Shown one piece after another: positions 34,763-46,640 of a stretch of DNA of 64,000 nucleotides (position 1 is its first letter; each line of letters begins with the position of its first letter). Made by a program: the position numbers and the translations under genes. The DNA is from Episyrphus balteatus (lineage: Eukaryota > Arthropoda > Insecta > Diptera > Syrphidae), in assembly GCF_945859705.1 (NCBI RefSeq), contig NC_079134.1, forward strand, positions 52,506,402-52,570,401, written 5' to 3'. Under the pieces are notes generated by a model, which was not told the origin of the DNA, ran no database searches, and saw nothing but the letters and a program-made list of their open reading frames with translations.

Positions 34763-35181
34763 CACAGAAAAAAATATGTTGCCATATTGTTTTACCGTCC
34801 ATATATTTCATAAGGAAATCTTATTAAAATCAACGATTAATAAGGTTTTTTTAAGGAGATTTCTTATTATTTTTATAGAGAAAATCTTATTAAAATTTTA
34901 CTGAAAAGTTGCAACTTAGCACTAGAACAAAAATCGCGATCATTATTTTCATGGCAGGTTGGTTCAGGTGGTAAGGTGGGCGACTAATGATTTGAAGTCT
35001 CCAGTTCGAATCCCGGTCTGGTCGTCGTTTTTTTTTTTTTTTCTTTTCAAAACCCTACAAGTGCAGATTTTAAAACAACAAGGAAAACCCGATTGTTTTA
35101 ATAAGGTTTTCTTCTTGGATGAAAACCATAAAGAAATCTTATTGTTTTAGTTCTATTTTATGTGGTCTATTTTTCTCTGTG
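34763..35181. mobile_element. 419-bp Tc1/mariner-class MITE with a tRNA-like insert
   Basis: The ends CACAGAAAAAAATA and, in complement, CACAGAGAAAAATA are flanked by TA (34761-34762 and 35182-35183). The same terminus occurs on the 129-bp element at 55757-55885. The centre contains a tRNA-derived segment followed by poly(T). Non-coding. Confidence 0.65.
34957..35043 (+). repeat. tRNA-derived SINE-like segment
   Basis: An A-box-like TGGTTCAGGTGG and a B-box-like AGTTCGAATCC lie at tRNA spacing, preceded by GGCAG and followed by GGTCTGGTCGTCG and a T-run that would act as a polymerase III terminator. Acceptor pairing is poor, so it is tRNA-derived rather than a tRNA. It differs in sequence from the relic at 92-153. 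Confidence 0.5.
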
Positions 35182-35183
35182 TA

Positions 35184-36490
35184 TGAAGGCAAAGTACTTA
35201 AGAAATTATTATAATGTCATGTTTTTGAAAGTTGAAGTCGGTTAATCTGATATTCTTATAACCTGTCAAACAATAGAAAGACAAAATCAGAAATAGACAT
35301 AGACATCTTTTCAATGGTATTGTCGCTAGCGAGAATTTTCAACGAAGCATATATTTATTTGATGCATATTTTTACTAAACCTCCACTTACGTCAAATTTA
35401 CAGAACTGCATTTTTGAGCTAGGATCAGCTTAGACGTCTCGGATTTAGTTATTATCTTATTCTTTGTTTTTTAAAGATCTGTTGCCTCAGTTGCAACAAC
35501 AACAGCTTGGTATCTCTCGGCAGTGGTTAGTGGTACACAATTTTAAAACTTGAGCTCATAAGATTATAAAAATTTTCCAGAGTGCTCCAGGTTTACGATG
35601 CTGCAGAGGATGCCGGAAACATTGAGTTGATTTTTTGATACAACTGATAACAAACTGAATGAATACAGTTCCTTGAATAACTAACTTAGTTTATTTTTTT
35701 TTTATTTATCAATTATTTATGCCAAATGCCAATGCATTCTTCTTATACTTTTATCTGAATACCTGATAATTCTAAATTTTATCCCCAAAAGAAATACATG
35801 TTGTTTCACAACTGCGCACAAAGTCCAAGTGCATAAAGTTTATATCTAACCTTTTTACCCCTCCGCCCGCCGCAGTAAAGAGCATGAATAAATGTATGCC
35901 ATTGTTTTCTTCCATTGAGCGAACAGGTACAAAATACCTTTCTTTGTATCCACTAACAAAAATGAGCTCACTAAAATTCAAAAATGTTGGCATGTTTTAA
36001 CATTTACATGTCCCTAAGCTAAGCTAAAGAGAACCTCTCATTAGCGCATTACAGGGGTTTATTATTATGGTCAAAGACTCCAGGGGTCGATGCTTACAGA
36101 CAAAATACCTCCACTGTTAAATTATTCCAAGCTTATACGGAATATACATATATGTTACTATATTATACCTTGTAAAACACGGAATTTGACATTATAAAAC
36201 ATAAGAGCGTTAACCGAAATTAAACTTCGATATATCATGGTGATGAAAAACAGGGCTGCATTATATTCAATTGCCTCAAGCGCGAAAATGTTCGGGGTTA
36301 TAAATGTGACATTCTAATTTCATGCATTATCTTTTAGCATTTTATCACTGGTGGCTCTTAATTACTTTTGGTATATCCAGGTTTATTTCAACCAAAATTA
36401 CTATTGCAAACAAAGAACAAAGTAAAGCCGTTCGACATTTTTATAAAAACTTAAAAAAACTTAAACCGATTTGCGAGAGTGTGGGTAATA
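35184..36490. other. Unassigned stretch
   Basis: No recognisable gene. A minus-strand frame of 73 codons at 35772-35993 has mixed composition but no family match, and the plus strand is also partly open there. I do not annotate it as coding. Confidence 0.3.
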
Positions 36491-36495
36491 GTCTA

Positions 36496-37164
36496 AGAGC
36501 CCACAGCAAATTTTGGGAGTTTGGGTATAACCAAAATGCCAGTATGCAGTTTTATAGCCTTATGCGTTCTAATAACGAATTCAAAAGTCTGGCAGCTTTA
36601 AATCGCGGCTTTATATTTTTTTTAGGGGGTTGAAAAATGTGAGTTTTCCAATTCATATTAGTAGGCTAAATTTAAACTATTTCATATTCTTTATACAGCA
36701 ACTGATGCTTTGTCATTTCCCCTAAGCCTGAAGTCATCGATCTTGGCGATGCGATTAATAGAACTCAAGATGTAAGCTTTTTAAGCGGCTTTGCTTTGGA
36801 GACTTTTCTGTTAAATATTTTGTTTGTAATTTTGAATTCAAAACTCTCCAAGAAGAGAGCTGACATAATTAGTTAAAAAAGCTTATATCTTGATTACTAT
36901 TTGTCGTATCACCGAGATTGAAGTATTGAGACTTAGGGGAAATGACAGAGCATCATTCCTTATTATCAGAATGTGAATTTTTGCTTACTTAGCCTACTCA
37001 CATCAATTGGAAAACTCGCGTTTTTTAACCCCCCGAAAACCATATAAAGCCGTGATTTAAGGCTGCCAGACGTTCGAATTCGTTATTAGAACGCATAAGG
37101 GTATAAAACTGCATACTCATATTTTGGTTATACCTCCACTCCCAAAATTTGCTGTGGGCTCTCG
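36496..37164. mobile_element. 669-bp foldback element
   Basis: Arms of about 300 bp pair from the outer AGAGCCCACAGCAAATTTTG to an inner AAGCTT-like block near 36780 and 36880, with roughly 15 percent divergence. The direct repeat GTCTA (36491-36495, 37165-37169) may be the target duplication. Open frames run in opposite directions through the two arms (for example RAHSKFWE in both), but they are mirror images of the repeat, not independent genes. Confidence 0.75.
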
Positions 37165-37279
37165 GTCTATAAAAGCAGAAAACATTAATTGAGATATTAA
37201 AACGTACGGAAAACGATGGAGAATGCACGCTGCTCCGTCAAAAAATGTTTTAGATAAGATAAGTTTGAAGCTAGCTAAG

Positions 37280-37390
37280 AATAAATCTAATTATCAACTT
37301 GGGGTGCAGAACTAGGATAAACCTGACTGGAGAAGCTTGTTGATTGAGGCTCAAATCCATAATAGATTGTGGTGCTGCGCTGGCGATTCT
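37280..37390 (+). pseudogene. LINE ORF2 C-terminal remnant
   Basis: The forward translation includes NQLGV, then DWRSLLIEAQIHNRLWCC, which matches the closing residues of a non-LTR retrotransposon polyprotein (family form: L-x-Q-L-G-x ... W-x-x-L-x-x-E-A-x-x-H). A related minus-strand piece at 40885-41070 reads NQLGMLNWKQLAEDRAGLKS. Only the end of the gene survives, as expected for a 5'-truncated LINE. Confidence 0.6.
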
Positions 37391-37829
37391 AAAAGAAGTT
37401 TTTTTGTTTTAAAACCGCAACTTTGAAGCCATGAAACTTATGAATAGCAGTCTTTAGTAATATATTGACGCAATCGGTTCATGGTATTTCTTAAAAATGG
37501 GTGGTTGTTAATATTTGTCGAAATGGCAGAATTTGTATGTATCAATTACCAAAAAGTTTATTAAGATCGATTATTGGGCTCAGAGTTAAATTTTAAACAA
37601 CTTAATCAATAAAGGGAAATGGAAAATGCGGATTGGTTGGGTAAACAATTTATTGGTAGGACATTATTGTAAATGAATAGTAAATTTTGTACAATAAGTT
37701 TGTTTTTAAGTAATGTCCAGTTTCAAAACAGTTGAGATAATTTCAATTTTGAATCATATTTGAATGTCCAACAGTATATTAACTTTATTAGCCATGAATT
37801 ATATTTTAAGGAATTCGAAATGAAAAAAG
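37391..37829. other. Unassigned non-coding stretch
   Basis: AT-rich; possibly the 3' untranslated part of the LINE just upstream. No tail or duplication could be placed. Confidence 0.25.
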
Positions 37830-38350
37830 AAATGCAAAACTGGGTCGCACGTTCACGTACTTGCCCTTTTGTCAAAAGTTGCTTAAAATATTAAAGCTTT
37901 TTAAAACTCATAAAAGATTATTTTTAAAAAATTAAAAAAAAAAAACTTAAAAATAATACCTATAAAATTTGGTTTAAAAATTAAAAACGTTTTCTTTAAA
38001 TGCATCACAAAGAATATTTAGAAAAAAAAATTGGAAATCTAGAGCCGCCTTTTTAAAAAGAATTTTTTTTTATAAAAATGTTCACAACTTTTTCAAAAAA
38101 AAAAAAAAAAAATGGTATAGCATTAAAAAGAAGATATTAATTGATAAATAAAGACAAGGTTTCAATAAAATTCACTTAGCCGTTTTGAATAGATTTTTCA
38201 TACAAAATTTCAAACTTTTTTTTTAATCCAAAAATGATTTTAATGAAATTTTTGCTTTATATTAATATTAAAGCCACTAAAACGTTTTTGTTCAAATTTT
38301 TTTTATTGAAATTGGTGGTGTCGTTTACAAGAAAACGGTTCTAAGAAAAA
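37830..38350 (-). repeat. Dispersed AT-rich repeat, reverse copy
   Basis: Read on the minus strand it carries the same block order as the copy at 6191-6680. The AACTGGGTCGCACG segment near 37842 corresponds to CGTGCGACCCAGT at 6630, followed by long A/T runs. Confidence 0.45.
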
Positions 38351-38715
38351 TACAGTTAATTACGGTTCAAATTTTCCAATTTGTCTCGAGTTCGATTTTT
38401 TTTAAGCTGCTGTAAAGTTTACTTTTGACTCACTTAATAGCACGAACAGATATCACAAACTCAACTTTAAGAAAAAGAAAAAATTTGTATTAGATTACAC
38501 GGTAAAACTTTCAAAACAATTTATTTGTAAGGCCTAGTACGATACTAAAGCTAAACGAAAATTTGTCTAGCTCTCCAAAGTCAAAAAAAACTCTTTTTTA
38601 GTATGTAAAATGACCTGGACAATTAAATGCTAGTGATGAATGATTTTAATTTTATCTAAATGATCGGCCATAGGTAAGAATTTCGTTGGCCAAGCTGAAA
38701 AAAATTTTCAATTTT
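38351..38715. other. Unassigned non-coding stretch
   Basis: Nothing recognised. Confidence 0.3.
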
Positions 38716-38894
38716 GGGTGAATTCCAATATTTACTTGGACGAATTAAGTATCTACTAAAAGTATTTGAATGTTAGCAGGTACTTTTTTTATGCATACGA
38801 AATTAAGTAAATACTATGAATATCACCTTTTACTAGAATTTATAGTATTTACTTTCACTTTTACTTTAAGTAAGTACTACATTTTTATTCACCC
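38716..38894. mobile_element. 179-bp MITE-like element
   Basis: GGGTGAAT at the left and ATTCACCC at the right form inverted ends. The interior repeats TATTTACTT and AAGTAAATACT in both orientations. The terminal match is short and no duplication is clear, so the call is tentative. Confidence 0.45.
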
Positions 38895-40884
38895 ATTATC
38901 TTAGAAGCAAACATGAGCAAACGTTCCTTTGACTTAAAGTCCTTGGAAATATGCACATGGGTTAGACAAATATTTTATTAGTTTTTCATGAGTTCATTGT
39001 GAAGAGGATACGGAATATGGATATGGAAAATATTTAAGGTTTTAACGTCACACCCGTAACGCAACTTGATTAGATACTGAAATTAAATCAAGTTTGTATA
39101 ACATTCGAAATTAATAAGGTGTATGTTATTGTAAAGAACAGCATTAATTTATTCAACTCTTTACTAAAGTTGAATTCTGTAAATGTTGAATAATGGCTGA
39201 ACTTAGAATGATAGGCGTCACACCCACAATTGTGGAAAGCCCTTACTCAAGTGTTGAAATGTTTCTATTACACTTCAATAAATTCCACGAGGCGCCTTAG
39301 TTCTACATATTCATCATAATACGACCCAGCTATATCAACAAAAAAAGTTATTGTTAACAGACAGACAACAGGAGAACAGGACACGTGGATATAAAATACA
39401 CCGACTGACAAGTAAAATGCCTCGTCATTCATTGGGGAAAAACAACAGAACAAAAACAAAATGCAAGAGTTGTATATTAAATCCATTGTACCTACCTTTG
39501 GCATTACAATTATCCTCACAAGTTCATAAAGTTCTAGGGCGGGAAAAAATAACATGCCCCGCCATACCCATCAAAATGAGACAGGTTACATGAATATTTA
39601 AACAACATCCTCGACCACAACCAATATACTCGTTGAATCCGGTGGTGCTGCGCTACGTTTTTATTTTCGTTTAGAAGTTTTCAAGATGAAGAAGCAACAA
39701 GTTGTGTGGAGCAAGTTTAATGTAGGTATCCCTGAAACTGACAATGCTTGTTGATGCTGATGGGTGAGTTGGTTTGGATAATTTTCCACTTTTGTTGTTA
39801 CTTGTGACAAAAATACTTTAAAGACCAAGTAATGCAGACATAAAGGATTTATTAAATAGTTCTATCTTAAAACAACCCAGTGACTTTAAGATAAAGTTCT
39901 TTATGCTAATTTTAGGTCCTTTCAAAAGCAGCAATGTAAAACCTGTACATGACTCTTGTTTATTTTTTAAAGGACAAAGGTTAAAAAAGTATCAATGTCC
40001 CTACATTATTTTCTAACAAATCTTACATATAGTAAAAATTCGGTCTGTCATCGCCAAGAACCTATGGAATTTGATAAGATGTAACTTTTGACAGTTAATT
40101 GTTTAGTTTTGGTCCTTTTTATTTTGGGAGGAATGTCTGCTGACAAAAGATGCTGGGATGTTGGTTGATATCAATTTTCTCAACAAAAAATTAATAAACA
40201 TGAATAAAAACTGAATGAAGATGGTGAATTTGATATAAGTTGTCCAGACATGTAAGTTCATATCCAAATGATAGACATGCATTATATAAGTACTTTATCA
40301 GTCCACAAAGTACAACTGAAAAAGGTACATAGCTACTTACAGGAGTTTCTTTTATTATGAATTTCAATAATAAATGAGGTTGTTTTCAGAGAATACTCGT
40401 ATAAAGAACACGAATAGAGTACCTACTGTATCCATAAGTTTATTGGTACATGAGTTGTTCAAGATTCTGTGAAAGAAGAGTTATTTCTTAGACCAATCAG
40501 GAAAGTGGCAGGTTTATTTTTTGTATAATAGGTGTGATATACAATGCACGAATAATAATTTCGGTATGCAATTTTGACGATGGACGTTTTGAATGAAACG
40601 CAAAACTAGTTCGTCATTGCAATAATATGTGATGTAAATGTAAACCATTTTGCATTTTGTATAATTTATTGGGAGAAGGTTCATAGTTACGATTTTACCA
40701 TGGACTCGCATTAAATTCACCAAGTTGACAATAATAACAAAGTCAGCTTTTTGATGTGTTCACCGGCTTTTTAGTTAGCCTATTTATTAGAAGAATTTAT
40801 TTTTATCTTTCCCTAGAAAAATGAATTAACTCACTTACTGAGGGTGATCAATGACCAAAACCTAAATGCAGAGTTACAAACCAT
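38895..40884. other. Unassigned non-coding stretch
   Basis: A direct repeat of GCGTCACACCC or ACGTCACACCC occurs at about 39047 and 39209. No gene was recognised. Frames at 39268-39593 are open on both strands and look like chance. Confidence 0.3.
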
Positions 40885-41070
40885 TGTGGATTCGGGCCTC
40901 AACCAACAAGCTTTTCAAGCCAGCTCTATCCTCAGCCAGCTGCTTCCAGTTTAACATGCCAAGTTGATTGAGGTTTCTTTCCAATTGCTTGCGCCACTAA
41001 GAAGAGGTCTTCCTCTACTGCACCTTCGCCGTCCCTCTGGGTTGTACAGTTCGATGTTGAATCTTCTTCT
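40885..41070 (-). pseudogene. LINE ORF2 C-terminal remnant
   Basis: Minus-strand frames include GRPLLSGASNWKE, then NQLGMLNWKQLAEDRAGLKS and LLVEARIHNGL. These match the far C terminus of non-LTR retrotransposon polyproteins and the piece at 37280-37390. It begins mid-domain and contains shifts, so it is a truncated, dead copy. Confidence 0.65.
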
Positions 41071-42362
41071 CCATGGCTAAAATCCATTCGCTTCTTAAGG
41101 TTTTTGTTAAAATTTAAGTAAGAAGAATTTAGTACTTTTACATTTCTTTTTTTAAGATCTCAATGGTGCAATAATATTATCTACCCAGTATGTGAACCCT
41201 TCCTTTATATAAAAATTCAAATAATCTATAAATTTTAAAGCAAACAATGTGAACTTAGATCCCCGATCTGAAACTGATGTCTCAATTCATGTCGTGTCGC
41301 ATTCCTATCCCAAAGGAGAAACCTTTTTATTCCAAACATTAAACAAAGGACACATATACATTATACACTTTTCATCTATTCGTTGGGGTAAGGTATTTCC
41401 TCCAAGTCCGTTAAAAACAGAATACCTTTCTCACTTGGAACGTTAAACACACTCACTTAACCAATCGTGCATATTATCTCTTCCCTGTTTCTGTCCTTAA
41501 ATCTTATCTAACAGGAAGCAGGAAGGCTTGCATTAAAATCTCCAATATGTTTCGCAAAATAAAGAGAAAATAAAAAGTGACGACTAAATTGCTGGTAAGA
41601 AAAATAAAACGTTTCAAGGTAGACAGAAGGTTTTTCATTCAACTGACGAGCTACAAATTTAAATACACTGATATGGAAGATAGGTATAGTAAAACACAAA
41701 CGGGATTTTTCAAATTATTGTGTACATAAACTGCAATCTGAATTAAGGGTTAAAACCCGAGACTAGAGTCACAATGGAAAGCTTTCACTTTTAATTAAAA
41801 TAAATCACTTTGGCAAACAGGCTTCCAGAGAAACAGTTACAATACAACATAGTTAGCGAAAGCTATTCGTCGAGAGTTGGCGTAGATACAACGTGGTGGT
41901 TATTTTTAAGGAATTAGTGTTTAGTTTTAAATTACAGTCACTGCTTCACTGCCTGCCAATGGTAGATACTACCCAGATTACCTTCCTTAATTAGTCATTT
42001 CAGAAAAAGCTGAATGTGCAAGGTTGCCTTCTGAGTGATTTATGTATTTTTTAAGGTTATGTAGAGCAGAAGTGAATTCACTTTAGTTTTTCTTCTCTTG
42101 AGAATCTCATCAACTTGACGACATTTCAATATGCAGGTTTGTATTTGAACTGTGGAAACTTTAAATATTTTCGCTGTTAAATTAAAACTTGGAGAAACTT
42201 TGGATTTTAACTTTTTTAAACTTGGAGTTATCGATGAAGTTATCTCTATCAAACGCCTTACCGGGATTCTAGAGATCTAACCGATCAGCGAAATAAATAG
42301 GTACAACAGAATCCAAAATTGTTTAAAAAAAAATAATAATATTTCACCATTGAAGGCTAAAT
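41071..42362. other. Unassigned non-coding stretch
   Basis: No gene recognised; short frames only. Confidence 0.3.
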
Positions 42363-44110
42363 TTACTTGTTTAATACTATATTTGTAAGAGATTTCTTGG
42401 TTGGATGAGTGTATACAACTTTCCTATTTTGTTCCACGACATGAAGAAAGAATAAATTGCTTCTCTTTGTCACTCGATTTTTTCCTTCTTGGTAATCAAT
42501 ATTATCGTTCCAAATTTCAGGAGATAGATGTAAGAATGAAGAAGCTTTTATATTTAATCTTTCAATGGTTTTTAAGGTTCTTTTTGAAGCAAAGGCTCCT
42601 AAAGATACCTCCTTTGACAATAGTAGTCTTTCGTACCAAAAGAGAACTTTCTTCATTCATCATGCCTTCGACGATGGCCCATTTTTCGGTGAAACTTGTT
42701 TTATCTGAAAACAAGGCAAGTCCTACGAGCTCGTCCGATAGATACCACAAATGTCGCTCTAAAACTTGCCTTGCAGTTTTACCTATATCTTGATCTATGG
42801 CTTGGTAAGCCTTAAGATTCATCCACAATTTCAAATCTCCGTCTGGTGCCTCTGCTGCCAAAGGAGCTTCAATCCAATATTTTACATAAATTAGAGCACC
42901 AAAAGTAACAAATCGACTAATTTGGAGTTCTTCTATTTTCGATATATTGAACACTTCTTGAAAAGATTTTTATTATAAAGAAGAAAGTTTATTTAAAAAA
43001 AAATATATTTAAGTGATTTTATATAGTAAAATTAAAAATAAAAACTAAAACCATCCATCGAGCGTGATGAATAGATCCCGGAGAACGCCAGTGTATTGTC
43101 TATTGTCGATGGTGTTTTATTCAAAACAATCATAGTGAGTTCTATGAGCTCTTTGTAGTCGTCCCGGATTTTTTTTATCTCTTTCTAAGCTTTTGACAAG
43201 GCTGTCTAGAGTTTCCTTTGCTAATGGTCCCGTGCAAGAAATTGCATCCAGGCATTCATAGTTTTCCCAAGAATATTTGTCGCAGACATCTCGGAATCTT
43301 TTAAAAATCGGAATCTCTGGAGAACTTGATGGGCCAAAACACAATGAAAAAACATTTGATAACATAATTTCAAATATGTGATGACGACAAGCTAGCCATA
43401 TCACGCCCTATATTTGCTTCTAGTAGAGCACATGTCCCTTTTGTGAGACCGGTTACGTGCTTTATAAATATACCACACCTACTACTATAGTTGATGGTAA
43501 ACTGTCGTCATTTGCAACATCACATCAGTAACCTTTAAATTTTTTATTTTTCTTTTTGTAATTATGGAACATAATTTTTATCTGCATCTGGACACTAGAG
43601 TTATGTAATTCTACTGCTGAAGATAAAGCTATATTCTCGGCTTCCTCCTGTCTTAATTCTTTCAATCTTTTATTTTGTTTTTGTAGGCGTGCTCTATTTT
43701 TTTGAAATCTCATTTCACCTAACACGGCACCCAGCATAATTTGGCGTGCGCCTCTTTGGTCAATAAGGAAGTCCCTATCTTCAGCACGTTTCATAAGTTT
43801 TAAAGCATTCTCAAGCGAAATATCAAAAAGTTTGTCTAGCCTTTGTACCAGAGAATCCCTTAATTTATTTTTGGTTAAAAGAATCCATTTTTTATGGATT
43901 TTTTCAAGGAATCTTTGGCAATGTTGGGGTTTTCTAGTTATGAAATGCAAGATTTGTTCCATACCTCTGTTATTTCGTCGATAGTTAGAAGGGCAGCATT
44001 TCTCATACATTTTGTTTCGCTCAACTTTTGATGAAATCTTAATAGGACTTGCCTTATAGTTAGAAGCTGATTAATCCGTGATAAAGGCTCAACATCTCGA
44101 TGCCCTATTA
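42363..44110 (-). pseudogene. Decayed gene of an uncharacterised, transposon-associated family
   Basis: Four open segments run in order along the minus strand. About 44110-43525 holds HRDVEPLSRINQLLT, then KLFDISLENALKLMKRAEDR and FLIDQRGARQ. 43404-43117 holds LACRHHIFEI and SSSPEIPIFKRF. 42954-42562 holds WIEAPLAAEAPDGDL and ERHLWYLSDELVGLALFSDK. 42656-42363 holds FLHLSPEIWNDNIDYQEGK and FLHVVEQNRK. From memory, these motifs in this order belong to a large family of uncharacterised, repetitive proteins found across arthropod and cnidarian genomes and generally taken to be mobile-element products; I cannot name the superfamily. At least three frameshifts or stops separate the parts, so it is a pseudogene. 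No terminal repeats were found at its edges. Confidence 0.65.
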
Positions 44111-44377
44111 AAAAAATGGCATATTTTTTCTTGTTATATAGCTCATTTTCACTGATTTATATTATACTTTACTTTTTATTTGAAATAAACAACAACTTAG
44201 CAAAAATCACTGGCACACGAATTTAACCAAAAATTAAACTTACATAAGTAACGGTTGTTCATAAAATGTTATAAAAAGAGAAAGGCATATATGCAAAAGC
44301 ATATTATGTAGGTATAAAAAAATAATATATCATACCCAACTTCACTTGATATATTGCAAAAAAAAAAAACATTTACC
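44111..44377. other. Unassigned spacer
   Basis: AT-rich sequence between the decayed gene and the next MITE; nothing recognised. Confidence 0.3.
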
Positions 44378-44836
44378 GTTCGCGTACACTAAAAGCGAAT
44401 TATCGCCCGACATCGGGTCGGAACTACTCGGACGATCGTGTGCATACACTGTTTCTGATCTAGAACGTCGCTGCCGGTCTGTAGTCAGACTTTGTGAAAC
44501 TTGAAGTGCATATAATAATTGTTTTCAATTGAATATTTTGAAGAAATTTATATTTTTGAAAGTTCATACCGCCAATTTTAGGAAAGAAAAGGCTTTTAGC
44601 AATATCTATGTATAAATCAACCCGACAACGGACGAAAAATCCAAACAAGTTGGGATTATGCCGTTTGATCGGTTATTATCGTGCGTCAACGTACTACAAC
44701 GGACGATGTCACTTTCAGTGGTGTACGCACTCTCTTTTCTTTCTATGTGTTTGGTTCTATCGGCCGAGTTCGGCCGACAACGCCCGAGCATAATTCGGCC
44801 GATGACGGATTTGGTGTACGCGAGCCGTTAGAGATG
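44378..44836. mobile_element. GC-richer MITE of about 450 bp
   Basis: Left CGCGTACAC and right GTGTACGCG are inverted ends. Inside, many CGGCCGA, CGATCGT and CCCGACATCGGG words make a compact, palindrome-rich element, clearly more GC-rich than its surroundings. CCGTT lies next to both ends (flush on the left, two bases away on the right). The overlapping frames on both strands are shadows of the repeat. Confidence 0.6.
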
Positions 44837-46019
44837 TTAGTTTCCTGTCTAGTAAGAAGGGTATCAAGGCAAGGCATAATCTTTAAGCTCGTTGAGCGCC
44901 CAGTTGCAATTGAGCTAATAAGCTGAAATTTCACATGCTTAATACAAAAAACATATGCAACAAATATTCAGGTGGGGAACAGCGAAAATATAAAAATTAA
45001 AAAAATGGACCACCCTAATATAGACACTCAAAAACTTTTCTTTTCGATCAAAAGGAATTAAACTACCTTAACCAACTTAAATTTTTATTTTATATTAAGC
45101 GACAGCGAACAATGAAATGTAAGGAAAATTCTTTTTCTTATTTATTTTTTAAAAGTTTTTCTGATTGTTCATCCAATTTAACAGTACTTTATAAGCCTCT
45201 TTAATTTATGAGAGCATGTTCGTTTGACCCAATCGTCCATTTTATTTCATTCACTATAAATGAAGTCACCATTAGATAGGTTTAATGTTACCAATTTGTG
45301 ATAATTATTTGGAAGTCCAAATAATACCTCTAATTGGCTAAAGCCAAAAGTACGAATCGTGATAGATATGTTTTGATGGTTGATTATACATATTTGGCTA
45401 ACTCTATAGGATAGCTTGGGTCAGTTGATAGATAAGTTTTAGGAAATTAAAATGAGTTGCAGTATGTCCTGTTTGTTTTCGTTTTGCAAAAACAAATTAT
45501 TCAGAGTGAGTAGTCGGCTGTTTTTTTATATTTTTATGTTAGTTGGCTGTTTCAATACTATTCATTTTGATAGCAACCATCAATGTATGTTGGCGATTAG
45601 ATTGTTAAGGATGTGAGTTTTTTTAATTGGTCTGTTTGTTCAAATGAAATCTGTCATGTCTGTAATGTAATTTTTTTTTACTTGTTTTGTTGTCGAATTT
45701 TGTGTTTTCTTTTAAGAAGAGATTAAAAACTTAACGTACTTAACTTTGGGGTTGGTAAGGCTATATTGTCTTTTAAAATAGAAGTTTTTAGAGAGTATCT
45801 GTCAATATTTGGAGATTAAAACAATTAATTAAAAAGAAAGTAATAAATCTCAGAAATTCCGAGGAATCATTACCAAATATAGATTTTCCTCCAGTCTTTC
45901 AAACGTCTCTTTCTTCAAGTCAAAATATCGAGAAAATTCTTCAACTTTTTCAAAACTTTACGAAGTAAGTCATAAAGTCGAGAAACCTGTCGGACGCTCT
46001 AATAGAATGATTTTTAATG
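44837..46019. other. Unassigned stretch with a repeat relic
   Basis: Around 45200-45250 a diverged match to the GACCCAGTCGTGCATTTTATTT block of the AT-rich repeat is present. No gene otherwise. Confidence 0.3.
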
Positions 46020-46640
46020 CATCAAGCACAAAAAAAAAACATCAAATGACACTACAAGAGACAGATTATCTTTAATTGGGAAATCTAAACCGGATATCCA
46101 TTTCTAATGCAAATCTACCTTCGCGATCAGCAAGAAAAGTAAAGCTGCTCAAAAAAGTACTTGGGCAAAAGCGGATTTATTTTGCCAAGTTCCATCAAAT
46201 CAAATATGTTGCGACGAAACAAAGATAAATTAATTTGGAATGGATGGAAAATGGCTTGTTCGGCGTCCTAAGAGTCAAGTTTTTGTTAGTTGGATATGAG
46301 CTCAATTTTCTTAATTGACGATATTATGATAAGAGTAAGAGATATTATGCTACGGTGGGTCGAAGAAAATATGCCTTTAAAATTGCGTTTCCAGCACGAC
46401 AATGACCCAAAACATTCGGCGGAACTAACTAATTTTTGGTTTGTGCGTAGTAAAGTCGATGTTGCCGGACTTGAAACCTATCGAAAATAGTCCAAAAAGT
46501 CTTTTGTCCGACACGCAAGAAAAATGTAACTTAAGTGGATTCAATGTCCAAAAGGATAAACTAAATTTTGAAAAAAACAAATATACTAATAGTAAACAAC
46601 ATCAGAAATTTTTAATGAATTAACTTCATGAATAAATGTA
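46020..46640 (+). pseudogene. Tc1-family transposase, inactive
   Basis: Tc1 transposases cut and paste their element through a DDE catalytic triad. Forward frames give, in order, KSKPDIHF, SKKSKAAQKSTWAKAD, CDETKIN then FGMDGKWLVRRPKSQV (first catalytic Asp, in the usual S-D-E-x-K context), LRWVEENMPLKLRFQHDNDP followed by KHSA (second catalytic Asp), and LPDLKPIENSPKSL (third acidic residue, usually D-L-N-P-I-E-N-L-W). Stops occur after the first Asp block and before MDMSSIF, and a frameshift precedes the last block. The N-terminal DNA-binding region is largely lost. Terminal repeats were not found. Confidence 0.85.

Noticed and set aside
36322..36633. 103-codon plus-strand gene
   Set aside because: Most of the frame is the left arm of the foldback at 36496-37164, whose mirror copy gives a similar frame on the other strand.
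39268..39593. Overlapping open frames on both strands
   Set aside because: Both strands are open over the same stretch and neither resembles a known protein; chance is more likely.
44460..44934. Several 60-80 codon frames on both strands
   Set aside because: They are shadows of the palindrome-rich MITE at 44378-44836, open because stop codons are rare in its GC-richer sequence.
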